Notes: a model not told the origin generated them from the letters alone. 5,171 nt of DNA from Deltaproteobacteria bacterium (GCA_003647375.1 QMMS01000329.1:1-5171); one strand, 5' to 3'. Positions 1-5,171 are shown, numbered from the stretch's first letter. Numbers and translations: made by a program.

Positions 1-379
1 CCATTTCCAAGGCGCGCGTCACCTTTTCCTTGATATCTTCCTTGGGCACATCCCGGTATTTGAGACCGAAGGCCACATTTTCAAAGATGGTTTTGTGGGG
101 GAACAGGGCATAGTTCTGAAATACCATCCCAAGGTTTCGTTTATGGATCGGTGTGTCGTTGATCCGAACGCCTTTGATGAAAATATCGCCTTCGGTGGGC
201 TCTTCCAGCCCTGCCACCATACGCAGCAAGGTGGTCTTCCCGCATCCGGAAGGGCCCAACAGCGTTACCAGACTCCCCTCTTCGATGTCAAAATCCATTT
301 TTTCAACGGCCACAACCTTGCCGAACCGTTTCAGGATACCTTTGAACTGCACAATGGGCTGCTTTTTGTCGGTCGCCAC
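1..379 (-). CDS. potA: Polyamine-type ABC transporter ATP-binding protein (PotA-like), N-terminal part, runs off the window
   Basis: The minus strand encodes the first 126 residues of an ABC ATPase, and the rest lies beyond base 1. It would hydrolyse ATP on the cytoplasmic face to power the two permeases encoded upstream. The Walker A motif GPSGCGKTT is at residues 42-50, and the Q-loop FQNYALFPH starts at about residue 87 (Gln88). It is followed by a PotA-like stretch, TIFENVAFGLKY. The signature motif, Walker B and any C-terminal TOBE domain are outside the window. The start is GTG at 379-377: an in-frame TAA (382-380) sits directly before it, the next ATG (residue 28) would remove the first beta strand, and an AGGGAG ribosome site lies 9 bases upstream. 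The gene is last in the operon, 147 bases after the binding-protein gene, whereas in the classical E. coli potABCD order it is first. The family is clear. Polyamine specificity is inferred from the neighbours, because related ATPases serve iron, sulfate or sugar importers. Confidence 0.93.
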   Translation of the reverse strand, partial: MATDKKQPIVQFKGILKRFGKVVAVEKMDFDIEEGSLVTLLGPSGCGKTTLLRMVAGLEEPTEGDIFIKGVRINDTPIHKRNLGMVFQNYALFPHKTIFENVAFGLKYRDVPKEDIKEKVTRALEM

Positions 380-388
380 TTATCCTGT

Positions 389-394
389 CTCCCT
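389..394 (-). promoter_or_regulatory. Ribosome binding site that fixes the GTG start of the ATPase gene
   Basis: Read on the minus strand, AGGGAG lies 9 bases before the GTG codon at 379. It sits inside a mini-ORF (400-380, MIRETG then TAA) whose stop codon directly abuts the GTG. The spacing supports GTG rather than a downstream ATG as the initiation codon. Confidence 0.6.
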
Positions 395-404
395 GATCAT
401 GTTT

Positions 405-516
405 GACGGTCTCGTAAAAAGTCCAACTTCTGCGTTGTGCTGCATTCCGTAATCATTCAACGTACGATAAGTACGCCTCATGCTTAAAGACGTCGGCCCC
501 TGTCAGTTGCTTTTTA
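405..516. repeat. Dispersed repeat-like element with hairpin between the binding-protein and ATPase genes
   Basis: This non-coding spacer has the look of a small mobile or MITE-like repeat. Imperfect inverted ends are visible: AAAAAGTCCAACT at 416-428 and CAGTTGCTTTTT at 504-515, which match on the reverse strand if a 2-base indel is allowed. Inside, 454-465 and 471-482 form a 12-position stem around the 5-base loop GATAA. Eight pairs are Watson-Crick, two are G-T, and two are tandem G-A mismatches; the core is GTAC/GTAC flanked by C-G. From memory, the phrase GACGGTCTCGTAAAAAGTCC recurs in intergenic regions of Desulfobacterota genomes; I cannot search for it here. Only one copy is in this window. 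In the operon transcript the element would place a hairpin just after the binding-protein stop codon, which could protect the upstream mRNA or lower ATPase expression. Confidence 0.55.
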
Positions 517-526
517 TGGATCGACA

Positions 527-1690
527 CTAACTGCCAGCCTTGATCCTGTCCCATTTCTCCGTCCATTCCAACTGATTGGAATTCCAATAAGATGGATTGG
601 CAAACAGGTACCCGTCCAGTTTGCCGGTGGGATCAAAGGCCGGCATTTTCTTGATTTTGTCCGTCAATGTCACTTTGGACGGATCCAGACTGGGTGGATA
701 ATTCTGCCCCTCGGCCACAGCAATGGCAGCAGCCGGCTCCAGCATGAAATTGAGCAGTTTCTGAGCGATCTCCATATCGGTGCCCTTCAGGACGAAGAGA
801 TACTCCATCCAGGAGTAGGTGCCCTTGGGGGAGAGATACCCGATGGGGTGACCTTCCTGCTGAAGTGCGGCCACGCGTCCGGACCAGGCTACCGTGGCAT
901 AGATTTCCCCATTGGCCAGCAGGCTCATTAACTCGGCGCCTGAACTCCAATATTTCTTCATCAAGCCACGCTGTTCACGCAATGCCGCCCATATGGCTTT
1001 CAGGTCGGTAATGTTGTTGGGGCTCTGGCCGGTGTGCAGTGCTGCATACCACATGTTGGTTCTAAAGTCGCCGCCCCAACTGCCCAGTTTGCCTTTCAGG
1101 CTTTTGTCCCACAGCAATGAGGCACCAAGCTTTTCGGCCTTTTCTTTGCTGATATACTTGCTGTTGTAGGCGATACCGGTCTGTCCCAGGTCATAGGGGA
1201 CGGCCGAGAGGGTGCCCTTGGTGATAGCCCGTAAGGGCTTGATCATTGATTCCATGACATTTTTCAGATTGGGAATTTTTGATTCATCCAGTACCGAAGC
1301 AAATCCCAAGTCTGCATAGCGGGCATAGTCGAAGACGGCGCTTAGATGAGCGATGTTGAACTCCCCACCCGGTGGGTATGATGCTTTGACCCGTGTCAGA
1401 TAGGAGTTCATGTCACCGAATTCTCCATCGATGACTTCGATGCCCGTAGCCTTTGTAAAAGGCTTGAAAGCGTATTTTCTGAATGATTCGGATACCGAGC
1501 CGCCCCATCCATCAAATCGGATGGATTTTGCTGCCCAGGCGTCTTTGGCTACATTCCCGAAAGGTGATCCCACCAATCCGATGGTGGCGCCGGCAAGTCC
1601 GAGATACTTGAGAAAGTGACGCCGGCTGATGGTGCCGTTTTTATACGCCTCATATACCCTGTCCAGTTTTTCTTTGTTTACCTTGGTCAT
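527..1690 (-). CDS. potD: Tat-exported polyamine-type ABC transporter substrate-binding protein (PotD/PotF-like)
   Basis: A 387-residue periplasmic solute-binding protein that would deliver its ligand to the permease pair encoded just upstream. The N-terminus carries a textbook twin-arginine signal: SRRHFLK at residues 22-28 (Arg23-Arg24), a hydrophobic stretch at 29-41, and a likely cleavage after AWA (51-53). It should therefore fold in the cytoplasm before export. There is no lipobox cysteine. PotD-family landmarks are TGIAYNSK (171-178), AWSGR (268-272) and YSWMEYL (292-298). By my manual alignment with E. coli PotD, Trp269, Trp294 and Glu296 match the ligand contacts Trp229, Trp255 and Asp257, and Asp208 matches Asp168, but the Glu171 position appears to be Thr211. 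The start ATG has a strong AAAGGAGGA site just upstream. The gene follows permease C by 30 bases and precedes the repeat element and the ATPase gene. The family is secure. Spermidine, putrescine or another cationic or betaine-like ligand are all possible. Confidence 0.92.
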   Translation of the reverse strand: MTKVNKEKLDRVYEAYKNGTISRRHFLKYLGLAGATIGLVGSPFGNVAKDAWAAKSIRFDGWGGSVSESFRKYAFKPFTKATGIEVIDGEFGDMNSYLTRVKASYPPGGEFNIAHLSAVFDYARYADLGFASVLDESKIPNLKNVMESMIKPLRAITKGTLSAVPYDLGQTGIAYNSKYISKEKAEKLGASLLWDKSLKGKLGSWGGDFRTNMWYAALHTGQSPNNITDLKAIWAALREQRGLMKKYWSSGAELMSLLANGEIYATVAWSGRVAALQQEGHPIGYLSPKGTYSWMEYLFVLKGTDMEIAQKLLNFMLEPAAAIAVAEGQNYPPSLDPSKVTLTDKIKKMPAFDPTGKLDGYLFANPSYWNSNQLEWTEKWDRIKAGS

Positions 1691-1693
1691 TTG

Positions 1694-1702
1694 TCCTCCT
1701 TT
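1694..1702 (-). promoter_or_regulatory. Strong Shine-Dalgarno site of the substrate-binding-protein gene
   Basis: On the minus strand AAAGGAGGA ends 3 bases before the ATG at 1690. It is the best ribosome site in the operon; the first permease gene has no recognisable site, and the second has only AGGG. This fits the usual need for more binding protein than membrane or ATPase subunits. Confidence 0.75.
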
Positions 1703-1720
1703 CAGTAAATGGTTGTGAGC

Positions 1721-2518
1721 TTATTCCTTTACTTTAGAAAATTTGCGTGACAGATATCCTGCGAGCAAAGGGGTAGCGACAGTCAGCACGATCATGATGG
1801 CCCCCAGGGCATTGATCTCCGGGCTGATAGAATTTCTCAGCATACTGAATATTTTCACCGGAACGGTTTGATTTTGTGCCGTGGCCCAGAACAAAGTCGC
1901 CGTGATATCGTCAAACGAAATAGTAAAAGAAAAAAGGGCGCCGGCCAAAATGGCAGGCAGTAAAAGCGGGAAAGTGATCTCCATAAAGGTCTGAAATGGG
2001 TTGGCGCCCAGGGATTTTGCCGCCTCCTCGTACTCTTTCTTTATACCCACCAGACGGGCCTGAACGATCAAGAGTACATAGGGCAGCGTCAGCACCACAT
2101 GCCCGATCAACAGCAGGGCAAAGCTCTTGGGCTGTTGGAGCCATCGCAGGAACAGCAGCAGGGCAACACCTAAAACCACTTCCGGAATCATGATCGGTGA
2201 AAGCAGGAGCGTGTTGATGGTGTTTTTCCCGCGAAAATCGAAGCGGATAAATGCCAGTGCCGCAAGAATACCGATGGCGGTGGAGAATACCGCCGTCAGC
2301 GAGCCCAGGACAAGGGAGTTTTTGAATGCGTCAATGATCGCTTCATTTTGTGCCAGTTTGATGAACCACCGAAAACTAATGCCCTCCATGGGGAAGATGC
2401 CGAATTGCTTGGGGTTGAATGCAATTGCGATGACGACGACAATGGGGGCGAACAAAAATACGTAGACGAGAACTGTATAGATCCTGATCAAGGTCCAACC
2501 TATTGAGATTTTTTTCAT
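1721..2518 (-). CDS. potC: ABC transporter inner-membrane permease, PotC-like
   Basis: A 265-residue inner-membrane subunit that pairs with the PotB-like permease to form the translocation channel. Hydrophobic segments lie at about residues 12-33, 67-91, 104-125, 135-155, 186-205 and 237-256, giving the usual six-span layout of this family. The cytoplasmic EAA loop that contacts the ATPase is intact: Glu165-Ala-Ala, Gly171, then FPLLLP at 183-188. It is followed by SFDDITATLF (201-210), which resembles the SFDD segment typical of PotC. The start ATG lies 3 bases after the TAG of the upstream permease gene, and an AGGG ribosome site (2529-2532) is embedded in the end of that gene. Translational coupling is therefore likely. 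Family length is normal and nothing is missing. The role is firm; the exact substrate follows the binding protein. Confidence 0.93.
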   Translation of the reverse strand: MKKISIGWTLIRIYTVLVYVFLFAPIVVVIAIAFNPKQFGIFPMEGISFRWFIKLAQNEAIIDAFKNSLVLGSLTAVFSTAIGILAALAFIRFDFRGKNTINTLLLSPIMIPEVVLGVALLLFLRWLQQPKSFALLLIGHVVLTLPYVLLIVQARLVGIKKEYEEAAKSLGANPFQTFMEITFPLLLPAILAGALFSFTISFDDITATLFWATAQNQTVPVKIFSMLRNSISPEINALGAIMIVLTVATPLLAGYLSRKFSKVKE

Positions 2519-2521
2519 GCT

Positions 2522-3388
2522 CTAATTACCCTGGAGGCTTTTGAATATCTGATTGATTCCCAAGTAACGGTTGTAGGTCCACACAATCACAAATAAAAGA
2601 GAAAGCAGGATGACACTGATGGCTGAGCCGAAAGGCCAGTCCAGCGTTCCGATGATCCGCTTGAAAATGAGATTGGCGATCATGTCATTTCCCGGACCGC
2701 CCAGTATCATGGGCGGCAGATACGTCCCGGCCGTCAGCACAAAGACAAGCAGGCAACCGGCGCTGACACCAGGAAGGCTCAAGGGGAGTGTTACTTCCCG
2801 AAACGCCTGCCATTCGGTACAGCCCATGCAGCGTGCGGCTTCGAGGAGGTTTTTGTCGATACCTTCCAGGCTGACATAGATATTCAAGACCATAAACGGC
2901 AGCAGATACATGATCAATCCCATGAGCACCGTGAACTCATTGTAGAGCATGGATATGGGTGATTGAATCAGACCGATTTTCAACAGGAAGTGGTTGATCA
3001 GTCCCGAATCACCCATGATGTTGATCCAACTCATGGTACGAATGATGAAACTGACCCAAAACGGCAGCATGATGAGCAGAAGAAAGGCCTGTTTATAACG
3101 GCTTTCGCTGCGGTAGAAAAAATAGGCGGGGATATACCCCATGACAAGACAGAGGAGGACGGTTTCGAAGGATATGCGGATCGTGCGAATAAGTATTTTT
3201 GGATAGAAGAAATCTTCGAAGAATTTGGCGTAATTGCCGAACTGAAAGGCGGGGATGTCGGCTCCACTGGGCGCGCGCAGCCAGAAACTGTAAACAACAA
3301 TGAAGCACACAGGGATGACCAGTAAAAAAAATACTGAACTGACAGCCGGTGCCAACAGCGCCCAAGGTTTCCATGATTTTTTTTGCAT
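2522..3388 (-). CDS. potB: ABC transporter inner-membrane permease, PotB-like
   Basis: A 288-residue inner-membrane permease and the first gene of the importer operon. Hydrophobic spans are at about residues 11-35, 70-91, 101-120, 152-172, 208-230 and 255-272. The EAA loop that docks to the ATPase is complete: Glu183-Ala-Ala, Gly189, LP at 201-202 and PG at 206-207. FWVSFIIRTMSWI (110-122) and LPPMILGGPGNDMIANLI (224-241) match the PotB pattern as I know it. The ATG is the first possible standard start: an in-frame TAG lies at 3400-3398 and only non-start codons lie between. No convincing Shine-Dalgarno sequence precedes it; the upstream bases are AT-rich. The gene is followed after 3 bases by the PotC-like permease. 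The upstream promoter region overlaps the possible plus-strand zinc-ribbon ORF, so the two would be transcribed divergently. Confidence 0.93.
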   Translation of the reverse strand: MQKKSWKPWALLAPAVSSVFFLLVIPVCFIVVYSFWLRAPSGADIPAFQFGNYAKFFEDFFYPKILIRTIRISFETVLLCLVMGYIPAYFFYRSESRYKQAFLLLIMLPFWVSFIIRTMSWINIMGDSGLINHFLLKIGLIQSPISMLYNEFTVLMGLIMYLLPFMVLNIYVSLEGIDKNLLEAARCMGCTEWQAFREVTLPLSLPGVSAGCLLVFVLTAGTYLPPMILGGPGNDMIANLIFKRIIGTLDWPFGSAISVILLSLLFVIVWTYNRYLGINQIFKSLQGN

Positions 3389-3411
3389 GATTAAAATCTA
3401 TAAAGAGTTCA

Positions 3412-3594
3412 GTGCTGAAGGATAGAAAGTGCTATTTGTGTAATAAAAGTATTCGCCAAAGTCAAGGAAAGACATTTCTTTCCTGTTTATGGTGCGTCAT
3501 GCTACGTGAAGTCCAGGGGAAATGGTTGCCAGGATATCAGTGCAATTTAGATGATGATGGTAATAAAAAGATTACTAGCTATTCATCTCCTTGA
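3412..3594 (+). CDS. Possible small zinc-ribbon-like protein, function unknown
   Basis: A plus-strand reading frame of 60 residues with a GTG start, opposite to all confident genes. The reason to take it seriously is its cysteine layout: CYLC (Cys7, Cys10) and CLWC (Cys25, Cys28), a CxxC-x14-CxxC spacing typical of a small zinc ribbon. A fifth Cys is at 44. The tail is rich in Asp, Asn and Lys (LDDDGNKK at 46-53). An in-frame TGA at 3388-3390 limits the 5' end, and GTG is the only common start before the first cysteine pair. The ribosome site is weak: AAAGAG ends 4 bases before the GTG. Codon use is AT-rich, unlike the neighbouring transporter genes, so it may be a young, transferred or decaying gene, or a chance frame. 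A plus-strand terminator about 290 bases downstream fits transcription in this direction. I do not recognise the family. Confidence 0.4.
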   Translation: MLKDRKCYLCNKSIRQSQGKTFLSCLWCVMLREVQGKWLPGYQCNLDDDGNKKITSYSSP

Positions 3595-3643
3595 ATTACT
3601 AAGAAAAATTTGTTTTGAGTTATTCTTCAATCGATTAATTGTG

Positions 3644-3837
3644 GCAAGGTCAGGCTTTGAATGACTATGCCGGGTAAAACTCGCAAGAGTGGAGTTCAGT
3701 GTAGGAAGACTTGGCAAGACAAAGCGAGGCATGGTGTTGAGCAAGGTCAGGTTGGGCATGACCGGGTTAGGGGATATTCGCAAGGGTAAATCTTAGCGTG
3801 GAAAGGCTCGGCAAGACAAAGCGAAGCATCGTAAGGT
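3644..3837 (+). repeat. Two imperfect 97-base tandem repeat units, G-rich on the plus strand
   Basis: Unit 1 is about 3644-3740 and unit 2 about 3741-3837. Exact shared blocks keep a constant 97-base offset: GCAAGGTCAGG (3644 and 3741), ATGAC (3661 and 3758), TCGCAAG (3681 and 3778) and GGCAAGACAAAGCGA (3713 and 3810). The sequence between these blocks has diverged, including compensating small indels around the CCGGGT block. GCAAG occurs six times, at 3644, 3683, 3714, 3741, 3780 and 3811, and a GTAAG follows at 3831. The plus strand is rich in G and A and poor in C. The units lie just upstream of a plus-strand terminator, so they may be transcribed. Their function is unknown. Confidence 0.75.
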
Positions 3838-3881
3838 AAAACATGATAGGCACTATAAAATGTGTGCATCGGTAATACCTG

Positions 3882-3918
3882 GGGCAGCAGGATTAATTTT
3901 CTGCTGCCCATTTTTTTT
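3882..3918 (+). terminator. Strong intrinsic terminator, plus strand
   Basis: A perfect 9-base-pair stem (GGGCAGCAG at 3882-3890 with CTGCTGCCC at 3901-3909) encloses a 10-base AT-rich loop. It is followed by one A and a run of eight T (3911-3918). On the minus strand no T-run follows the hairpin, so it should act only on plus-strand transcription. It implies a plus-strand transcript from upstream, either the 60-residue frame at 3412 or a non-coding RNA covering the tandem repeats. Confidence 0.85.
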
Positions 3919-3976
3919 CCGAGGCAACACATCAATTTCTACTGATATTACTCTGGCAGTAAAATACCTCAAGGTT

Positions 3977-4038
3977 GTCATTCCTGCGGAGGCAGGAATC
4001 CAGAAAAATACTGGGTGCCGGATCAAGTCCGGCATGAC
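3977..4038. repeat. Three-hairpin dispersed palindromic repeat
   Basis: Outer arms GTCAT (3977-3981) and ATGAC (4034-4038) are inverted. Inside are three hairpins: ATTCCTGC/GCAGGAAT around GGAG (3980-3999), CCAG/CTGG (4000-4003 and 4011-4014), and GCCGGA/TCCGGC around TCAAG (about 4018-4033). The minus-strand translation MPDLIRHPVFFWIPASAGMT is the familiar false protein made by this widespread proteobacterial repeat family. That recognition comes from memory; the hairpins are seen directly. It lies 65 bases beyond the stop of the methyltransferase gene, where it could stabilise the 3' end of that mRNA. Confidence 0.85.
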
Positions 4039-4103
4039 GGAATTTGGCTATTTACTTGCCGGGTTAATAACACTTTGATCACAAAACACAAAAATACCGA
4101 TTT

Positions 4104-5129
4104 CTAATGAAATCCAAACTTTTCTCTTAAAAACTGAGAAAGTTCATTGATCATGGTAAAAGCCTTTTCGACCGTTAATTCCTTGTCCGGATTGACCAGA
4201 CAGCATGTTGCCGGCGACAAAAGGCTTTGACGCAACATCATGTCTAAATCGATGCCTTTTCGGGCCAGTTGATTCCAGATGTCTTCAAGCTGTTTTCCCA
4301 GTGCCGCTGTGTTCGATTTTGAAAAATCTTCAAAACTGGTTGGCACTATACCCCACACAAGAATGCCGCCGCGTTTCAGGTAGCGCTTGATGCTGTCCCC
4401 ATAGGAAGCAAATATCTCTCCGTTGGTGAACACATCCAAAGAAAGCACGTCAAGATCAGTGTTCAGTAAAAAATCCCAGTCAGGGTTGCCACACAAATGA
4501 ACGCCGCGGGGGCGATCGATCATGGCAAAAAAATCATCCATGTCCTTTTTGGCTTTTCGATCTTCATAACCGGACATCGCTGAAAACAGAAATTGTAGGC
4601 CCGGTTCGTCAATAAACATAAATGCATTGGCATTTCGTTTTTTAAGGCGCTTCAATTGCACATTAATGCGTTTGGTCATAAATTCCATCATGAACGGGCG
4701 AATAGTATCATCAAAAAGGATTGGCCGTTCATCCTGGTCGAGAATATTGAATCCAAAACTGATCGGTCCTTCCAATTGGCCTCGAATCGCAGGCCGGCTT
4801 GATAGATCGAGGTCTAAAAACCGATGATATACCACCGAAAATGTCGGACTGATATCAAAATAGGAGGGATCATCAAACCGGGCCTGGGCTTCTTCAAACT
4901 CCTCGATAAATTTATCAAGTGAAAACCTCAGGGTTCGTTTTTCCAAATCCAGCAGGATTCCCGGAAAATGTTCTGATGCCTGAACGTACATATCTTCATA
5001 GTAATTGTAGTTCGGTAGCTGCGGCCAGAAAGGTATATCCATAGACAGGGCGGCATTGAGCGCTCGATTCACGTCTGTGTGAGGCATGACCGCCATGGCG
5101 GTCGTTAGTAAATTTCCCGGTATCGGCAT
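4104..5129 (-). CDS. MetE/UROD-superfamily methyltransferase, single-barrel methionine-synthase-like protein
   Basis: A 341-residue cytosolic protein resembling the C-terminal catalytic barrel of cobalamin-independent methionine synthase and its stand-alone relatives. Such enzymes bind zinc and transfer methyl groups to or from thiols. Visible landmarks are the N-terminal MPHTDV...IPFWPQLP segment (15-39), GPISFGF (121-127), the IDEP motif (173-176), HLC (His211, Cys213), Asp232 in LSLDVF, and Cys309-Cys310 in PATCCLVNP. By comparison with E. coli MetE (His641, Cys643, Glu665, Cys726), the zinc site seems preserved, with Asp in place of Glu. The N-terminal barrel of full-length MetE (about 750 residues) is absent. 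Family members in this group often have GxGSLPH where this protein has MAVMPH. The ATG has an AAAGGAG site 5 bases upstream. The gene is about 715 bases from the importer operon, so it is probably transcribed separately. Methyl donor and acceptor are unknown, and I would not call it a methionine synthase. Confidence 0.8.
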   Translation of the reverse strand: MPIPGNLLTTAMAVMPHTDVNRALNAALSMDIPFWPQLPNYNYYEDMYVQASEHFPGILLDLEKRTLRFSLDKFIEEFEEAQARFDDPSYFDISPTFSVVYHRFLDLDLSSRPAIRGQLEGPISFGFNILDQDERPILFDDTIRPFMMEFMTKRINVQLKRLKKRNANAFMFIDEPGLQFLFSAMSGYEDRKAKKDMDDFFAMIDRPRGVHLCGNPDWDFLLNTDLDVLSLDVFTNGEIFASYGDSIKRYLKRGGILVWGIVPTSFEDFSKSNTAALGKQLEDIWNQLARKGIDLDMMLRQSLLSPATCCLVNPDKELTVEKAFTMINELSQFLREKFGFH

Positions 5130-5134
5130 AGGGG

Positions 5135-5141
5135 CTCCTTT
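5135..5141 (-). promoter_or_regulatory. Ribosome binding site of the MetE-like gene
   Basis: AAAGGAG on the minus strand ends 5 bases before the ATG at 5129. This is good spacing and supports that start rather than the internal Met residues 12 or 15. Confidence 0.75.
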
Positions 5142-5154
5142 CAGATTTTAATGT

Positions 5155-5171
5155 CCCATTTGGGGAATGGG
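5155..5171. other. Short inverted repeat at the window edge
   Basis: CCCATT (5155-5160) and AATGGG (5166-5171) form a perfect 6-pair stem with a 5-base loop, 25 bases upstream of the MetE-like ATG. It could be a 5' leader hairpin, an operator, or part of a larger structure cut by the window edge. No T-run follows on the minus strand, so it is not a terminator in that direction. Confidence 0.35.

Larger units (their letters stand above)
3595..4103. other. Gene-free intergenic stretch holding repeats and a terminator
   Basis: No convincing coding region is visible on either strand in these 509 bases. The short frames present are translations of repeats. The stretch contains the two 97-base tandem units, a plus-strand intrinsic terminator and a three-hairpin dispersed repeat, each listed separately. 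The remaining parts (3595-3643, 3919-3976 and 4039-4103) are AT-rich, and I see nothing specific in them. There is no clear terminator with a T-run for the minus-strand methyltransferase gene that ends at 4104. Confidence 0.6.

Noticed and set aside
95..452. Two overlapping plus-strand frames opposite the ATPase and the spacer
   Set aside because: They are antisense to the Walker A and Q-loop coding sequence and show no features of their own.
2963..3325. Plus-strand frame of 120 codons, hydrophilic
   Set aside because: It lies entirely antisense to the PotB-like permease. Its acidic, polar composition is what the complement of a hydrophobic membrane-protein gene produces.
3437..3465. Sigma-70 promoter for the importer operon: TTGACT, 17-base spacer, TACACA on the minus strand
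   Set aside because: The -35 is good but the -10 matches only three of six consensus positions, and other AT-rich -10 candidates lie closer to the gene. It is too weak to list as a feature.
3583..3783. Minus-strand frame of 66 codons
   Set aside because: It mostly reads the tandem repeat region backwards, has no ribosome site, no recognisable motif, and overlaps the end of the more plausible plus-strand frame.
3644..3837. CRISPR array
   Set aside because: There are only two 97-base units with diverged interiors, no short conserved repeat alternating with unique spacers, and no cas genes.
3831..3859. Plus-strand promoter for a very short RNA ending at the terminator, using TATAAA at 3854-3859
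   Set aside because: The -10-like box has no acceptable -35 at the right distance (the bases there read GTAAGG).
3853..4035. Minus-strand frame of 60 codons beginning MPDLIRHPVFFWIPASAGMT
   Set aside because: It is the well-known false translation of the three-hairpin repeat at 3977-4038, and its remainder runs through the terminator hairpin.
3860..4078. Plus-strand frame of 72 codons across the terminator and repeat
   Set aside because: It reads through the intrinsic terminator and the dispersed repeat, so it cannot be a sensible gene.
5130..5171. Riboswitch such as a SAM or cobalamin type upstream of the MetE-like gene
   Set aside because: Only 42 bases are available, holding a single 6-pair hairpin. 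No known riboswitch core can be recognised in that space.

Overview
The window looks like a piece of a Desulfobacterota (sulfate-reducer-type deltaproteobacterial) chromosome. This rests on the combined flavour of the proteins and on two dispersed-repeat types that I remember as common in such genomes. The assignment is an inference; there is no rRNA or other marker gene to fix it. All well-supported genes lie on the minus strand, so they read from right to left.

Right part (4104-5129): a complete 341-residue, single-barrel MetE/UROD-superfamily protein (cobalamin-independent methionine-synthase-like methyltransferase). It has an IDEP motif, an HxC pair and a C-terminal cysteine placed as zinc ligands, and a clear ribosome binding site. 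A short inverted repeat lies at the window edge upstream of it.

Middle part (3389-4103): about 715 bases between the methyltransferase gene and the transporter operon. It holds a possible plus-strand 60-residue CxxC/CxxC zinc-ribbon-like ORF (3412-3594), two imperfect 97-base tandem units on a G-rich strand (3644-3837), a strong plus-strand intrinsic terminator (3882-3918), and a three-hairpin dispersed repeat (3977-4038). The terminator implies that a plus-strand transcript ends here, opposite in direction to every confident gene. This is the least explained part of the window.

Left part (1-3388): a polyamine-type (Pot/Ydc-like) ABC importer in the order permease B (2522-3388), permease C (1721-2518), Tat-exported substrate-binding protein (527-1690), ATPase (379 down to the window edge, truncated). 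The first three genes are tightly packed, with gaps of 3 and 30 bases. The ATPase is separated from the binding protein by 147 bases filled by a hairpin-bearing repeat element, and it starts with GTG directly after the stop codon of a 6-codon mini-ORF. Together the four proteins would bind a small cationic or zwitterionic solute in the periplasm and pump it inward with ATP. The exact substrate is uncertain because one of the acidic polyamine-contact positions appears to be replaced.
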